Source of the DNA: an uncultured Collinsella sp.
Lineage (GTDB): Bacteria; Actinomycetota; Coriobacteriia; Coriobacteriales; Coriobacteriaceae
Assembly (NCBI GenBank): GCA_958445895.1
Contig: CAUCTV010000003.1
Span: 1 to 64,000 of the forward strand
Reading direction: 5' to 3'
Length of the DNA stretch: 64,000 nucleotides
The translations under genes were made by a program, and so were the position numbers. Each line of letters opens with the position of its first letter. Position 1 is the first letter of the stretch. Shown here one piece after another: positions 51,325 through 58,526 of this stretch. Below the pieces are notes generated by a model. The model made no database searches, was not told the origin of the DNA, and was given only the letters and a program-made list of their open reading frames with translations.

Positions 51325-53019
51325 CTACTTGCGATGAGCGCGATAGAACTCGATGAGCGCCTGGGTCGAAGCGTCCTGCTCGGCCTTGGCGGCGTCGTCG
51401 TGGAAGGCCGGGGTGATCTGCTTGGCAAGCTGCTTGCCCAGCTCGACGCCCCACTGGTCGTAGGAGTCGATGCCCCAGACCGTGCCCTCGACAAACGTGA
51501 TGTGCTCGTACAGGGCGATGAGCTCGCCGAGTGCGAACGGGGTCAGCGTGTCGCCGAAGATCGAGGTCGTCGGACGGTTGCCCTCAAAGCAGCGGGCCGG
51601 GACGATCTGCTCGGGCGTGCCCTCGGCACGAACCTCGTCGGCCGTCTTACCAAAGGCGAGCGCCTTGGTCTGGGCCAGGAAGTTGCCCAGGAACAGCTCG
51701 TGGACGTCCTGGCCGCTGTCGGTTGCGGGGTTGGCAGTGTTGGCGAAAGCGATAAAGTCGGCCGGGACCACCACGGTGCCCTGGTGCAGCAGCTGGTAGA
51801 AGGCGTGCTGACCGTTGGTACCGGGCTCGCCCCAGAAGATCTCACCGGTATCGGAGGTCACAGCGCTGCCGTCCCAGCGGACGTGCTTGCCGTTGGACTC
51901 CATGGTGAGCTGTTGCAGGTAGGCCGGGAAACGGTGCAGGTACTGACAGTACGGAAGCACGGCGTGGCTCTTGGAACCGAAGAAGTTGACGTACCAGACG
52001 TTGAGCAGACCCATCAGCGCGACGGCGTTGTTCTCGAGCGGCGTGTTGCAGAAGTACTCGTCGATGGCATGGAAGCCCTCAAGGAACTGCTGGAAACGCT
52101 CAGGGCCGAGCACGACGATCAGCGACAGGCCCACAGCGGAATCAACGGAATAGCGGCCGCCGACCCAATTCCAGAAACCAAAGGCGTTAGCGGGGTCGAT
52201 ACCGAAGGCCTCGACCTTCTCGAGTGCGGTGGAAACGGCGACGAAGTGCTTTGCCACGGCCTCGGCGTTCTGCTCATCGGAACCGTCGATGGCGCCCTGT
52301 GCCTTGAGCTGCTCGAGCATCCAGGTCTTGACCTCGCGAGCGTTGGTGAGGGTCTCGAGCGTGGTGAAGGTCTTGGAGACGATGATCACGAGCGTGGTCT
52401 CGGGATCGAGGCCCTTGAGCTTCTCTGCCTGATCGTTGGGGTCGATGTTGGAGATATAGCGGCAGTCGATACCGGCGTCGGCATAGGGACGCAGGGCCTC
52501 GTAGGCCATGACCGGGCCCAAATCGGAGCCGCCGATGCCGATAGACACCAGGTGCTCGATCTTCTTGCCGGTAACGCCCTTCCACTCACCGGAGCGCACG
52601 CGCTCGGCGAAGGCATACATGCGATCGAGGACCTCGTGCACGTCGGCGACGACATCCTGGCCGTCAACGATGAGCTGGCCCTTATCGCTTGCCGGACGGC
52701 GCAGCGCGGTGTGCAGGACGGCACGGTCCTCGGTGGTGTTGATGTGCTCGCCGGAGAACATGGCGTCGCGGCGCTCCTCGAGCTTCACCTCGCGGGCAAG
52801 ATCGCACAGCAGCTTGACGGTCTCATCAGTCACCAGGTTCTTGGACAGATCGAAGTGCAGGTCACCGGCGTCAAAGCTCAGCTTGTTCACGCGCTCGGCA
52901 TCAGCGGCGAACCAGGCCTTGAGGTCGATACCTTCAGCCTCGAGCTTCTCCTGATGAGCCTCGAGCGCCTTCCAAGCGGCAGTCGACGTAGCATCGATAG
53001 GTGCGGCAACAGTTGCCAT
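51325..53019 (-). CDS. pgi: glucose-6-phosphate isomerase
   Basis: 564 residues. [12 protein letters not shown] (sugar-phosphate loop), [27 protein letters not shown] with the PGI signature Arg-Tyr-Ser, catalytic Glu in [34 protein letters not shown] (extent about 393-424), and [24 protein letters not shown]. It interconverts glucose 6-phosphate and fructose 6-phosphate in glycolysis. It is also the step that would take up the glucose 6-phosphate released by FrlB. Start ATG 53019 behind CTGAGGAGGACTTT. Confidence 0.95.
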   Translation of the reverse strand: [564 protein letters not shown]

Positions 53020-53140
53020 AAAGTCCTCCTCAGCATACGGGCGCACGCCTCCATACGCCCGGACATTCAGATGCCACTATTCTAGCGCAGGTCAAGACTA
53101 CAATCAGCGAGCGTTGCCAATCGGCCCCCAAACGGCAACC

Positions 53141-53173
53141 GACCAAAAAGGGACAGGCTTATTTTGGCAGGTC
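53141..53173. repeat. dispersed GGGACAGG repeat, copy B
   Basis: GACCAAAAAGGGACAGGCTT continuing into ATTTTGGCAGG. It matches the minus strand of the 5228-5263 copy with two or three differences. Confidence 0.6.
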
Positions 53174-53181
53174 AAACGCTT

Positions 53182-53216
53182 TACCAACCAAAAATAACCC
53201 GTCCTTTTATGGCAAA
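53182..53216. repeat. dispersed GGGACAGG repeat, copy C (inverted)
   Basis: On the minus strand TTGCCATAAAAGGACGGGTT continues into ATTTTTGG, an imperfect relative of copy B in opposite orientation only nine bases away, making a large dyad. Confidence 0.5.
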
Positions 53217-53218
53217 TA

Positions 53219-53743
53219 TTAGGCCGCGGCGCAGACGCTACCGAGCAACTCACGCAGAGGAGACCCGATGCCCTCCAGCAGTTCGGGCGCGATAATGGCA
53301 AAAACGGGAACCTCGCCGGTGCCCACGACAGCAGGCACCTTGCCCTCCGAGACAATGCATCCATAAGGCACAAAGCCGTCTTCGCCGGCATCGAGCGCCG
53401 CCATGCGACGCGCGAGTTCGCGCGCAAAGCCAGCAGTATCGGCATCGCCAATCGCCAAGACAAAGTCCACGCCTTCGTCGGTCGCCAGGGCCACGGCTTC
53501 GTCGATCAGCTCGTCTTCCCCGTCGCCCTCAACCGAACCGCAGCGGAAAAGTACACGCTCGAGTAGTGCTCGATCAAGCGAGCCAAGTGCCGCCGAGACA
53601 AGCTCATCGCACGTATGCTTGTCACCGCCCAGCACGACCAGTGCCTTGGTGCCACCGTAGTGAGCAACCAATCGCCCGCACCAGCGAGCCACATCCCCAT
53701 CCGCAACCAAGCGCGTCGGCATACCAAACCCATAGTTGACCAT
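53219..53743 (-). CDS. half-length protein resembling the N-terminal domain of iron-containing alcohol dehydrogenase
   Basis: 174 residues from ATG 53743. MVNYGFGMPTRLVAD, GGTKALVVLGG, FRCGSVEGDGEDELIDEAVALATDEGVDFVLAIGDADT (extent about 75-115) follow the nucleotide-binding N-terminal domain of Fe-ADH (butanol dehydrogenase-like). The glycine-rich VGGGS-type motif is changed to IGDADTAGFA, and the C-terminal metal-binding domain with its His ligands is absent (family length about 385). It is not obviously broken: it has a plausible site and a normal stop. It may be a repurposed NAD(P)-binding protein or a decayed gene. It lies between dispersed repeats. Confidence 0.5.
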   Translation of the reverse strand: MVNYGFGMPTRLVADGDVARWCGRLVAHYGGTKALVVLGGDKHTCDELVSAALGSLDRALLERVLFRCGSVEGDGEDELIDEAVALATDEGVDFVLAIGDADTAGFARELARRMAALDAGEDGFVPYGCIVSEGKVPAVVGTGEVPVFAIIAPELLEGIGSPLRELLGSVCAAA

Positions 53744-53872
53744 TATCCCCACAACCCTTCCGTGCTTTATGGTGGTATCAATCGTTAGCCTCATGCTACG
53801 AAGCGAGCTTTTCCGAGCTGTTTCGCGCTCTTTAGGGCTGCGTTAAAAACCCGATGCAACCGCACGACCATA

Positions 53873-53895
53873 CCTGCCAAATAGGGACAGGTTTT
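53873..53895. repeat. dispersed GGGACAGG repeat, copy D
   Basis: CCTGCCAAATAGGGACAGG, a short member of the family, lying upstream of the polymerase gene. Confidence 0.5.
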
Positions 53896-53921
53896 GACGA
53901 TGTCCGGACGAGCGGGTATTA

Positions 53922-53953
53922 TCGAACAGGCATTCGATAAGAACATGTGTTTG
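53922..53953 (+). promoter_or_regulatory. candidate LexA (SOS) boxes
   Basis: ATCGAA-CAGGC-ATTCGAT is a perfect dyad, and AGAACATGTGTTTG (53940-53953) matches CGAACRNRYGTTYG at 13 of 14 positions. Both stand within 50 bases of the Y-family polymerase start, the right place for LexA repression of a mutagenesis operon. Confidence 0.6.
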
Positions 53954-53967
53954 ATGAAAGGACACGG

Positions 53968-55473
53968 ATGGCGCACGAGCAGCACACCTATATCTGCATC
54001 GACCTCAAGACGTTTTATGCCAGCGTCGAGTGCGTCGACCGTGGGCTCGATCCGCTCACCACCAACCTGGTCGTTGCCGACGAATCGCGCGGGCGCACGA
54101 CCATCTGCCTCGCCATCACACAGGCCATGAAAGACCTCGGGATACACAATCGCTGCCGTCTGTTCGAAATTCCCGATGGCATCGACTACATCACGGCCGT
54201 ACCGCGCATGCAGCATTACATGGAGGTGTCGGCGAAAATCTACGGTATCTATCTGGAATACGTCAGCCCCCAGGACGTGCACGTCTACTCCATCGATGAG
54301 TGCTTTATCGACGTGACGCCCTATCTGGACCTTTATCACACCGATGCCGAAGGGTTCGCCTGCACGCTGCGCGACGAGGTCCTCGCGCGCACCGGCATCA
54401 CGGCGACGGTCGGCATCGGCCCCAACCTATTCCAGGCCAAGGTAGCGCTCGACATTACCGCCAAGCACGTACCCAGCCGCATCGGCATACTCGACGACGA
54501 GACCTTTCGCAAGGAGATCTGGCCCCATCGTCCCATCACCGATATCTGGGGCATCGGTCCCGGCGTGGCAGCCCGCCTCGAGAAATACGGCGTCTACGAT
54601 CTGATGGGCGTCGCGGCGCTCGACGAAAACCTGCTTTACGACGAGCTCGGCGTCAATGCCGAATATCTCATCGACCATGCCTTCGGGCGCGAGTCGACAA
54701 CCATCGCCGATATCCAAGCCTATCGCCCGCAAGCAACTTCGACCACCACAGGACAGGTGCTCTCGAAGGGTTATGCCTACGAACAGGCCTATACCGTCTT
54801 GCGCGAGATGGTCGACAACGCCGTTTTAGACTTGGTCGATAAGCACGTGGTCTGTGACAGCATCTCGCTCTTTGTGGGCTACGCGAGCGAACGCGCCGAC
54901 ATACGCCGCCTCGACGCCAGCGGTACAGCGCAGTATGTGGACGGATGCGGGCACCTGCGCTCGAGCACATCGAGTATCGAACCCACCGCAACCGCCGGCC
55001 CCGAGCTCGCGCCCCGTGCGCCCAAGCCCGTCCAGCGCGATGACGAACGGCGTCGCCTGGTGCGCGAAGCGCAGGCAATCGATGGCATCTTTGTGGGAGA
55101 GCATGGCGGCAAACCGCGCGGTGGCTATGCCGCACTCTTTGCGCACTCTAACGCCTCGCGAAAGCTGCCCGAGCGCACCAATTCGTTTAAGAAGATCATG
55201 GGCTATTTCGATGAGCTCTGGGCGCAGACTGTCGATCCCAAACGACCGGTCAAGCGCATCAACCTGGGATTTGGCAACCTCATGCCCGAGGAATTTGCCA
55301 CCATCGATCTGTTCAGCGATATCGAGGCCGATGAGCGCGAACGCGACCTGGCGCGCGCCGTCCTGGCCGTGAAAGGCAAGTACGGCAAGAACGCGCTCGT
55401 CAAGGGATTAAGCTTTACCGCCGGCGCCACCGCGCGCGAACGCAACGAACAAGTTGGAGGACACCGTGCCTAA
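53968..55473 (+). CDS. Y-family DNA polymerase (UmuC-like)
   Basis: 501 residues. Metal ligands in YICIDLKTFYASVECVDRGLD and VYSIDECFIDVTPY (Ser-Ile-Asp-Glu), the TVGIGPNLFQAKVALDITAK thumb segment, and a helix-hairpin-helix in DIWGIGPGVAARLEKYG. The C-terminal part (about 330-500) is a little-finger domain plus a Pro/Ala-rich insertion. Translesion synthesis during the SOS response is expected. Start ATG 53968 behind GAAAGGACACGG; the frame extends upstream over a LexA-like box but that is not used. It overlaps a YolD gene by eight bases. Confidence 0.88.
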   Translation: MAHEQHTYICIDLKTFYASVECVDRGLDPLTTNLVVADESRGRTTICLAITQAMKDLGIHNRCRLFEIPDGIDYITAVPRMQHYMEVSAKIYGIYLEYVSPQDVHVYSIDECFIDVTPYLDLYHTDAEGFACTLRDEVLARTGITATVGIGPNLFQAKVALDITAKHVPSRIGILDDETFRKEIWPHRPITDIWGIGPGVAARLEKYGVYDLMGVAALDENLLYDELGVNAEYLIDHAFGRESTTIADIQAYRPQATSTTTGQVLSKGYAYEQAYTVLREMVDNAVLDLVDKHVVCDSISLFVGYASERADIRRLDASGTAQYVDGCGHLRSSTSSIEPTATAGPELAPRAPKPVQRDDERRRLVREAQAIDGIFVGEHGGKPRGGYAALFAHSNASRKLPERTNSFKKIMGYFDELWAQTVDPKRPVKRINLGFGNLMPEEFATIDLFSDIEADERERDLARAVLAVKGKYGKNALVKGLSFTAGATARERNEQVGGHRA

Positions 55474-55891
55474 ACCCAAACAACAGCCCGTGCGCCCGCC
55501 GACCGCCTTCGAGCGCCTGGCGGACCCCGAGGGAAGACGTCGATCCGCCGACCCCAAGCTCACCGCCAACGGCGCCGTCCGTGCCGGCCGTGCCGCGCAG
55601 TTTATGCCCTTTGCCGCCCTCACGGGATACTACGAACTCGTGCGCAAGCAGGAAATCACCGTCGAGTCAAAACGTGAGCTCACAGAAGAAAAAGCCCTCG
55701 TGCTTTCTAAAAAACTCGAGGGTCTCAAACGTGGCGACTTGGTTCGTGTCACCTATTACGATACATACGGCTATCGCAGCCGCACCGGCATCCTCGACGA
55801 GGCGCTCCCCGCCTTCAAGCTCCTCAAGCTCCGAGACATCGCCATCGACTTCGACGACATCCAAGACATTGAGCTGCGCGGACGAGCCTAG
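55466..55891 (+). CDS. YolD-like protein
   Basis: 141 residues from a GTG at 55466 behind GGAGGACACC. It has the YolD pattern: NGAVRAGRAAQFMPFAALTGY, then a helical KRELTEEKALVLSKKLEGLKRGDLV and beta-rich SRTGILDEAL. YolD proteins sit next to UmuC-type polymerases in Firmicutes and mobile elements, where they are thought to act as polymerase partners. Here the genes overlap by eight bases, so they are co-translated and probably co-induced. Confidence 0.8.
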   Translation: MPKPKQQPVRPPTAFERLADPEGRRRSADPKLTANGAVRAGRAAQFMPFAALTGYYELVRKQEITVESKRELTEEKALVLSKKLEGLKRGDLVRVTYYDTYGYRSRTGILDEALPAFKLLKLRDIAIDFDDIQDIELRGRA

Positions 55892-55917
55892 CCAAGGAAG
55901 CGCATCCAGAGCGACGC

Positions 55918-56301
55918 TTACAGCGTCATGACGTAGTAGCCCGCGTCTTTCACGGCCGCCTCGAGGACATCACGATCAACCGGCTGCTTAGAGCGCACGC
56001 GTGCCGTGTGGTCCGCATACGTCACCGTTGCCCACACGCCATCCAGTGCATTGAGGGCATTGGCCACGTTCTGAGCGCAGCCGTCACAGCTCATGCCGCC
56101 GATGAGCAGCTCATCGCTATAGGGATAGTGTGACGCATCGGTATCCACCACAACAACCTTTTTGGCCTTCTTGCCGCTCGCACCATCGCTGCAACAACTC
56201 TTCCCGTGTGTCGAAGCGGCAATGCGGCGCAGTCCAAAAAACATGCCGACGGCAATGACGGCCAGCACGATGAGATTCGCAGGGTTGAGCAAGTCACCCA
56301 T
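55918..56301 (-). CDS. membrane-anchored heavy-metal-associated (HMA) domain protein
   Basis: 127 residues: an N-terminal hydrophobic helix (LIVLAVIAVGMFFGLRRIA), a basic linker (SGKKAKKVVVV), then a C-terminal HMA fold (about 68-127) with the metal-binding motif GGMSCDGCAQNVANALNAL. It would bind Cu(I) or a similar ion at the membrane, possibly passing it to a P-type ATPase encoded elsewhere. Start ATG 56301 behind GAAAGGGGAACGC. A CsoR-type operator lies just upstream, supporting copper response. Confidence 0.8.
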   Translation of the reverse strand: MGDLLNPANLIVLAVIAVGMFFGLRRIAASTHGKSCCSDGASGKKAKKVVVVDTDASHYPYSDELLIGGMSCDGCAQNVANALNALDGVWATVTYADHTARVRSKQPVDRDVLEAAVKDAGYYVMTL

Positions 56302-56330
56302 GCGTTCCCCTTTCAAGTAGCCCTATCTAG

Positions 56331-56347
56331 ATACCCCCATGGGGTGT
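56331..56347. promoter_or_regulatory. CsoR-type copper operator
   Basis: ATACCCCCATGGGGTGT contains ACCCC-CAT-GGGGT, the near-palindromic C-run/G-run typical of CsoR/copper-responsive sites. It lies 30 bases upstream of the HMA protein start, divergent from the DUF3793 gene. Confidence 0.6.
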
Positions 56348-56409
56348 CCCCATCTTAACCCAAAAACATGTCTGTTCGGTCAATTAGTTTCCCTCTTCAA
56401 ACTTTTTTG

Positions 56410-56455
56410 TTGACCATGGCTTACTTTCGTGTATAAGTTTTCCTAGGCTAACAGT
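56410..56455 (+). promoter_or_regulatory. promoter and DtxR-like box upstream of DUF3793-flavodoxin
   Basis: TTGACC (56410-56415) and TATAAG (56432-56437) with 16-base spacing form a good sigma-70-type promoter. It is followed directly by CCTAGGCTAACAG (56442-56454), which resembles the core of a DtxR/IdeR iron box (TTAGGCTAACC). An iron-repressed operon is suggested. Confidence 0.5.
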
Positions 56456-56475
56456 TTAGATCCGTAAGGAGCGCC

Positions 56476-57180
56476 GTGACTCGAACCATAGACATCCCAA
56501 CGTTTCAGGCAGCAGTCGTGCGCAACTGCTCTCCCACGCTCGCGGGCATCAAGCCGGCATCGCTCTTTACCTATCCAGGCACCTACGCCCACGGGGACGG
56601 CTCGACCACAACCGAAACCATCGCAGAACGCCGCGCGCGCCTGCTCAACGTTATCGCCCAGTGCAATCGCGAGCTTGACCCGCTCGGCATCCACCTGAGT
56701 GTTTTGGTCTGGCGGCCCTGCGGAGCACTCGTGTACGTGTACCGAGCCAAAAGCCTCGCCACCTATTTCGCAGACCCTCGCGCCCAAACAGCGCTCGCCT
56801 CGGAAGGCTACGACACGAGAGACCTTTCGACATGCCTTGTGCATTTGGCATCACGCATCACGCTCGCGAGCAATAACATCGCGGAATGCGCTTGTAGCCA
56901 GACTCGATGCGCACTACCCCAGCAAGCTAGCTGCAGCAACGACTGCACCTGCGAGTTTCCGCACGAAATAGGCTACTTCCTTGGATATCCCTACGACGAC
57001 GTGCACGAGTTTATCGTCCAGCGCGGCGAGAACTACAAGGTCTTTGGAGCTTGGAAGGTCTACACGAATGTCGAGCAAGCGCTTGCGATGTTTGACGCCT
57101 ACCGCGCTTGCACTCAATACCTCACCTTTGTCTATCAGCAGGGCTGCAGCTTGGCGCAACTTGCCCAGGCAACCCGATAG
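56476..57180 (+). CDS. DUF3793 protein
   Basis: 234 residues of the DUF3793 family: SPTLAGIKPASLFTY, VLVWRPCGALVYVYR, the central Cys cluster (CACSQTRC, NDCTC) and FPHEIGYFLGYPYDDVHEF with Gly-Trp-like VFGAWKVY at the end. These proteins are encoded with flavodoxins and are often iron-regulated; molecular function unknown. The start is a GTG at 56476 behind AAGGAGCGCC. The flavodoxin gene follows after 46 bases. Confidence 0.8.
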   Translation: MTRTIDIPTFQAAVVRNCSPTLAGIKPASLFTYPGTYAHGDGSTTTETIAERRARLLNVIAQCNRELDPLGIHLSVLVWRPCGALVYVYRAKSLATYFADPRAQTALASEGYDTRDLSTCLVHLASRITLASNNIAECACSQTRCALPQQASCSNDCTCEFPHEIGYFLGYPYDDVHEFIVQRGENYKVFGAWKVYTNVEQALAMFDAYRACTQYLTFVYQQGCSLAQLAQATR

Positions 57181-57226
57181 AACATAGAAGCCGCGGCAAC
57201 CTGCCGCACAACTGAAAGGACTCAAC

Positions 57227-57646
57227 ATGAGCAAGATCGCCGTCGTCTACTGGAGCGGCACGGGCAACACCGAGGCCATGGCAAACCTCGTCGCCGAAGG
57301 CGCCACGTCCGCGGGTGCCGAGACCGAGGTCATCCCCTGCGCCGACTTCTCTGCCGACAAGGCCGCCGAATATGATGCCTTCGCCTTCGGCTGTCCCGCC
57401 ATGGGCTCCGAGGAACTCGAGTACGATGAGTTCCAGCCGATGTGGGACGAGGTCAAGGAGACTCTCGGCGACAAGAAGGTCGTCCTCTTTGGCTCCTATT
57501 CGTGGGCCGAAGGCGAGTGGATGGACAACTGGAAGGCCGACGCCGACGAGACCGGCGTCAACGTCGTGGACTCCACCATCTGCTACGACGCGCCCGACGA
57601 CGAGGGCGAGACCGCTTGCAAGGCCCTCGGAGCCGAGCTCGCGTAA
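57227..57646 (+). CDS. flavodoxin
   Basis: 139 residues, short-chain flavodoxin. FMN-phosphate loop VVYWSGTGNTEAMANLV at the N-terminus, AFGCPAMGSEELEYDEFQP and FGSYSWAEGEWMDNW contacting the isoalloxazine ring. It would carry low-potential electrons in place of ferredoxin under iron limitation, consistent with the DUF3793 neighbour and DtxR-like box. Start ATG 57227 behind GAAAGGACTCAAC. Confidence 0.9.
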   Translation: MSKIAVVYWSGTGNTEAMANLVAEGATSAGAETEVIPCADFSADKAAEYDAFAFGCPAMGSEELEYDEFQPMWDEVKETLGDKKVVLFGSYSWAEGEWMDNWKADADETGVNVVDSTICYDAPDDEGETACKALGAELA

Positions 57647-57698
57647 CGAGCCCGGGGTCTCCAAGAGAGCCTGCATCAAAGCGCATCCCCATCCCTAC

Positions 57699-57738
57699 AA
57701 AAGAGCGGGGCTGGATTCAAGTCCAGCCCCGCTCTTTT
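57699..57738. terminator. bidirectional terminator
   Basis: Perfect 17-bp stem AAAAGAGCGGGGCTGGA / TCCAGCCCCGCTCTTTT with loop TTCAAG, between converging genes. Confidence 0.85.
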
Positions 57739-57761
57739 GTAACGGCAGCTACATCAGCCGG

Positions 57762-58514
57762 CTACGAAATATTGCCCAAGAACGCCTTGGTGCGCTCGCT
57801 CTTGGGGTGGTCGAAGACCTCGCTCGGCGTACCCTCTTCCACGATAACGCCGCCGTCCATAAAGACGACGCGGTCGGCGACGTCGCGGGCAAAGCCCATC
57901 TCGTGCGTCACCACGATCATAGTCATGCCATCACGTGCCAGGTCGCGCATGACGCCCAGGACGTCGCGAACAAGCTCGGGGTCGAGCGCCGACGTGGCCT
58001 CGTCAAAGAGCATGACGTGCGGGTTCATCGACAGGGCGCGGGCGATCGCCACGCGCTGCTGCTGACCGCCCGAGAGCTGGCTCGGCATAAAGTCGATGCG
58101 CTCGGCAAGACCGACCTTGGTCAGCTCCTCGACGGCAATCTTCTCGGCCTCTTCCTTGCTGCGCTTGAGTACCTTTTGCTGTGCGAGCATGACGTTCTTT
58201 TTGACTGACAGGTGCGGGAACAAATTGAACTGCTGGAACACCATACCCAGATGCGTACGTACCTTGTTAAGGTCGACGCCCTTGGCGCAAACGTCCACGC
58301 CCTCAACGACGATCGAGCCGCTCGTGGGATGCTCCAGGCGATTGATGCAGCGAAGCATCGTCGACTTGCCCGAGCCCGAAGGACCCAGGACTACGACGAC
58401 CTCGCCCTTGTGCACATCCAGATCGATGTCGCGCAGGACCACGTTATCGCCGAAGGCCTTCTGGAGGTTCTTGATGCTGACGACGACCTCGTTCGAGTTA
58501 TTGGTTTCGCTCAT
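57762..58514 (-). CDS. polar amino acid ABC transporter ATP-binding protein
   Basis: 250 residues, GlnQ/HisP-type: Walker A LGPSGSGKSTMLRCINRLE, Q-loop VFQQFNLFPHLSV, signature LSGGQQQRVAIARAL, Walker B VMLFDEATSALDPE, and the H-loop VTHEMGFARDVADRVV. It powers uptake together with the permease upstream and the binding protein further upstream. Start ATG 58514 with AAGGAGGTCCTATC. The 12-base gap to the permease indicates one transcript. Confidence 0.92.
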   Translation of the reverse strand: MSETNNSNEVVVSIKNLQKAFGDNVVLRDIDLDVHKGEVVVVLGPSGSGKSTMLRCINRLEHPTSGSIVVEGVDVCAKGVDLNKVRTHLGMVFQQFNLFPHLSVKKNVMLAQQKVLKRSKEEAEKIAVEELTKVGLAERIDFMPSQLSGGQQQRVAIARALSMNPHVMLFDEATSALDPELVRDVLGVMRDLARDGMTMIVVTHEMGFARDVADRVVFMDGGVIVEEGTPSEVFDHPKSERTKAFLGNIS

Positions 58515-58526
58515 GATAGGACCTCC

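Noticed and set aside
51334..53085. 583-codon plus-strand frame opposite pgi
   Set aside because: Complete shadow of pgi, which has all family motifs.
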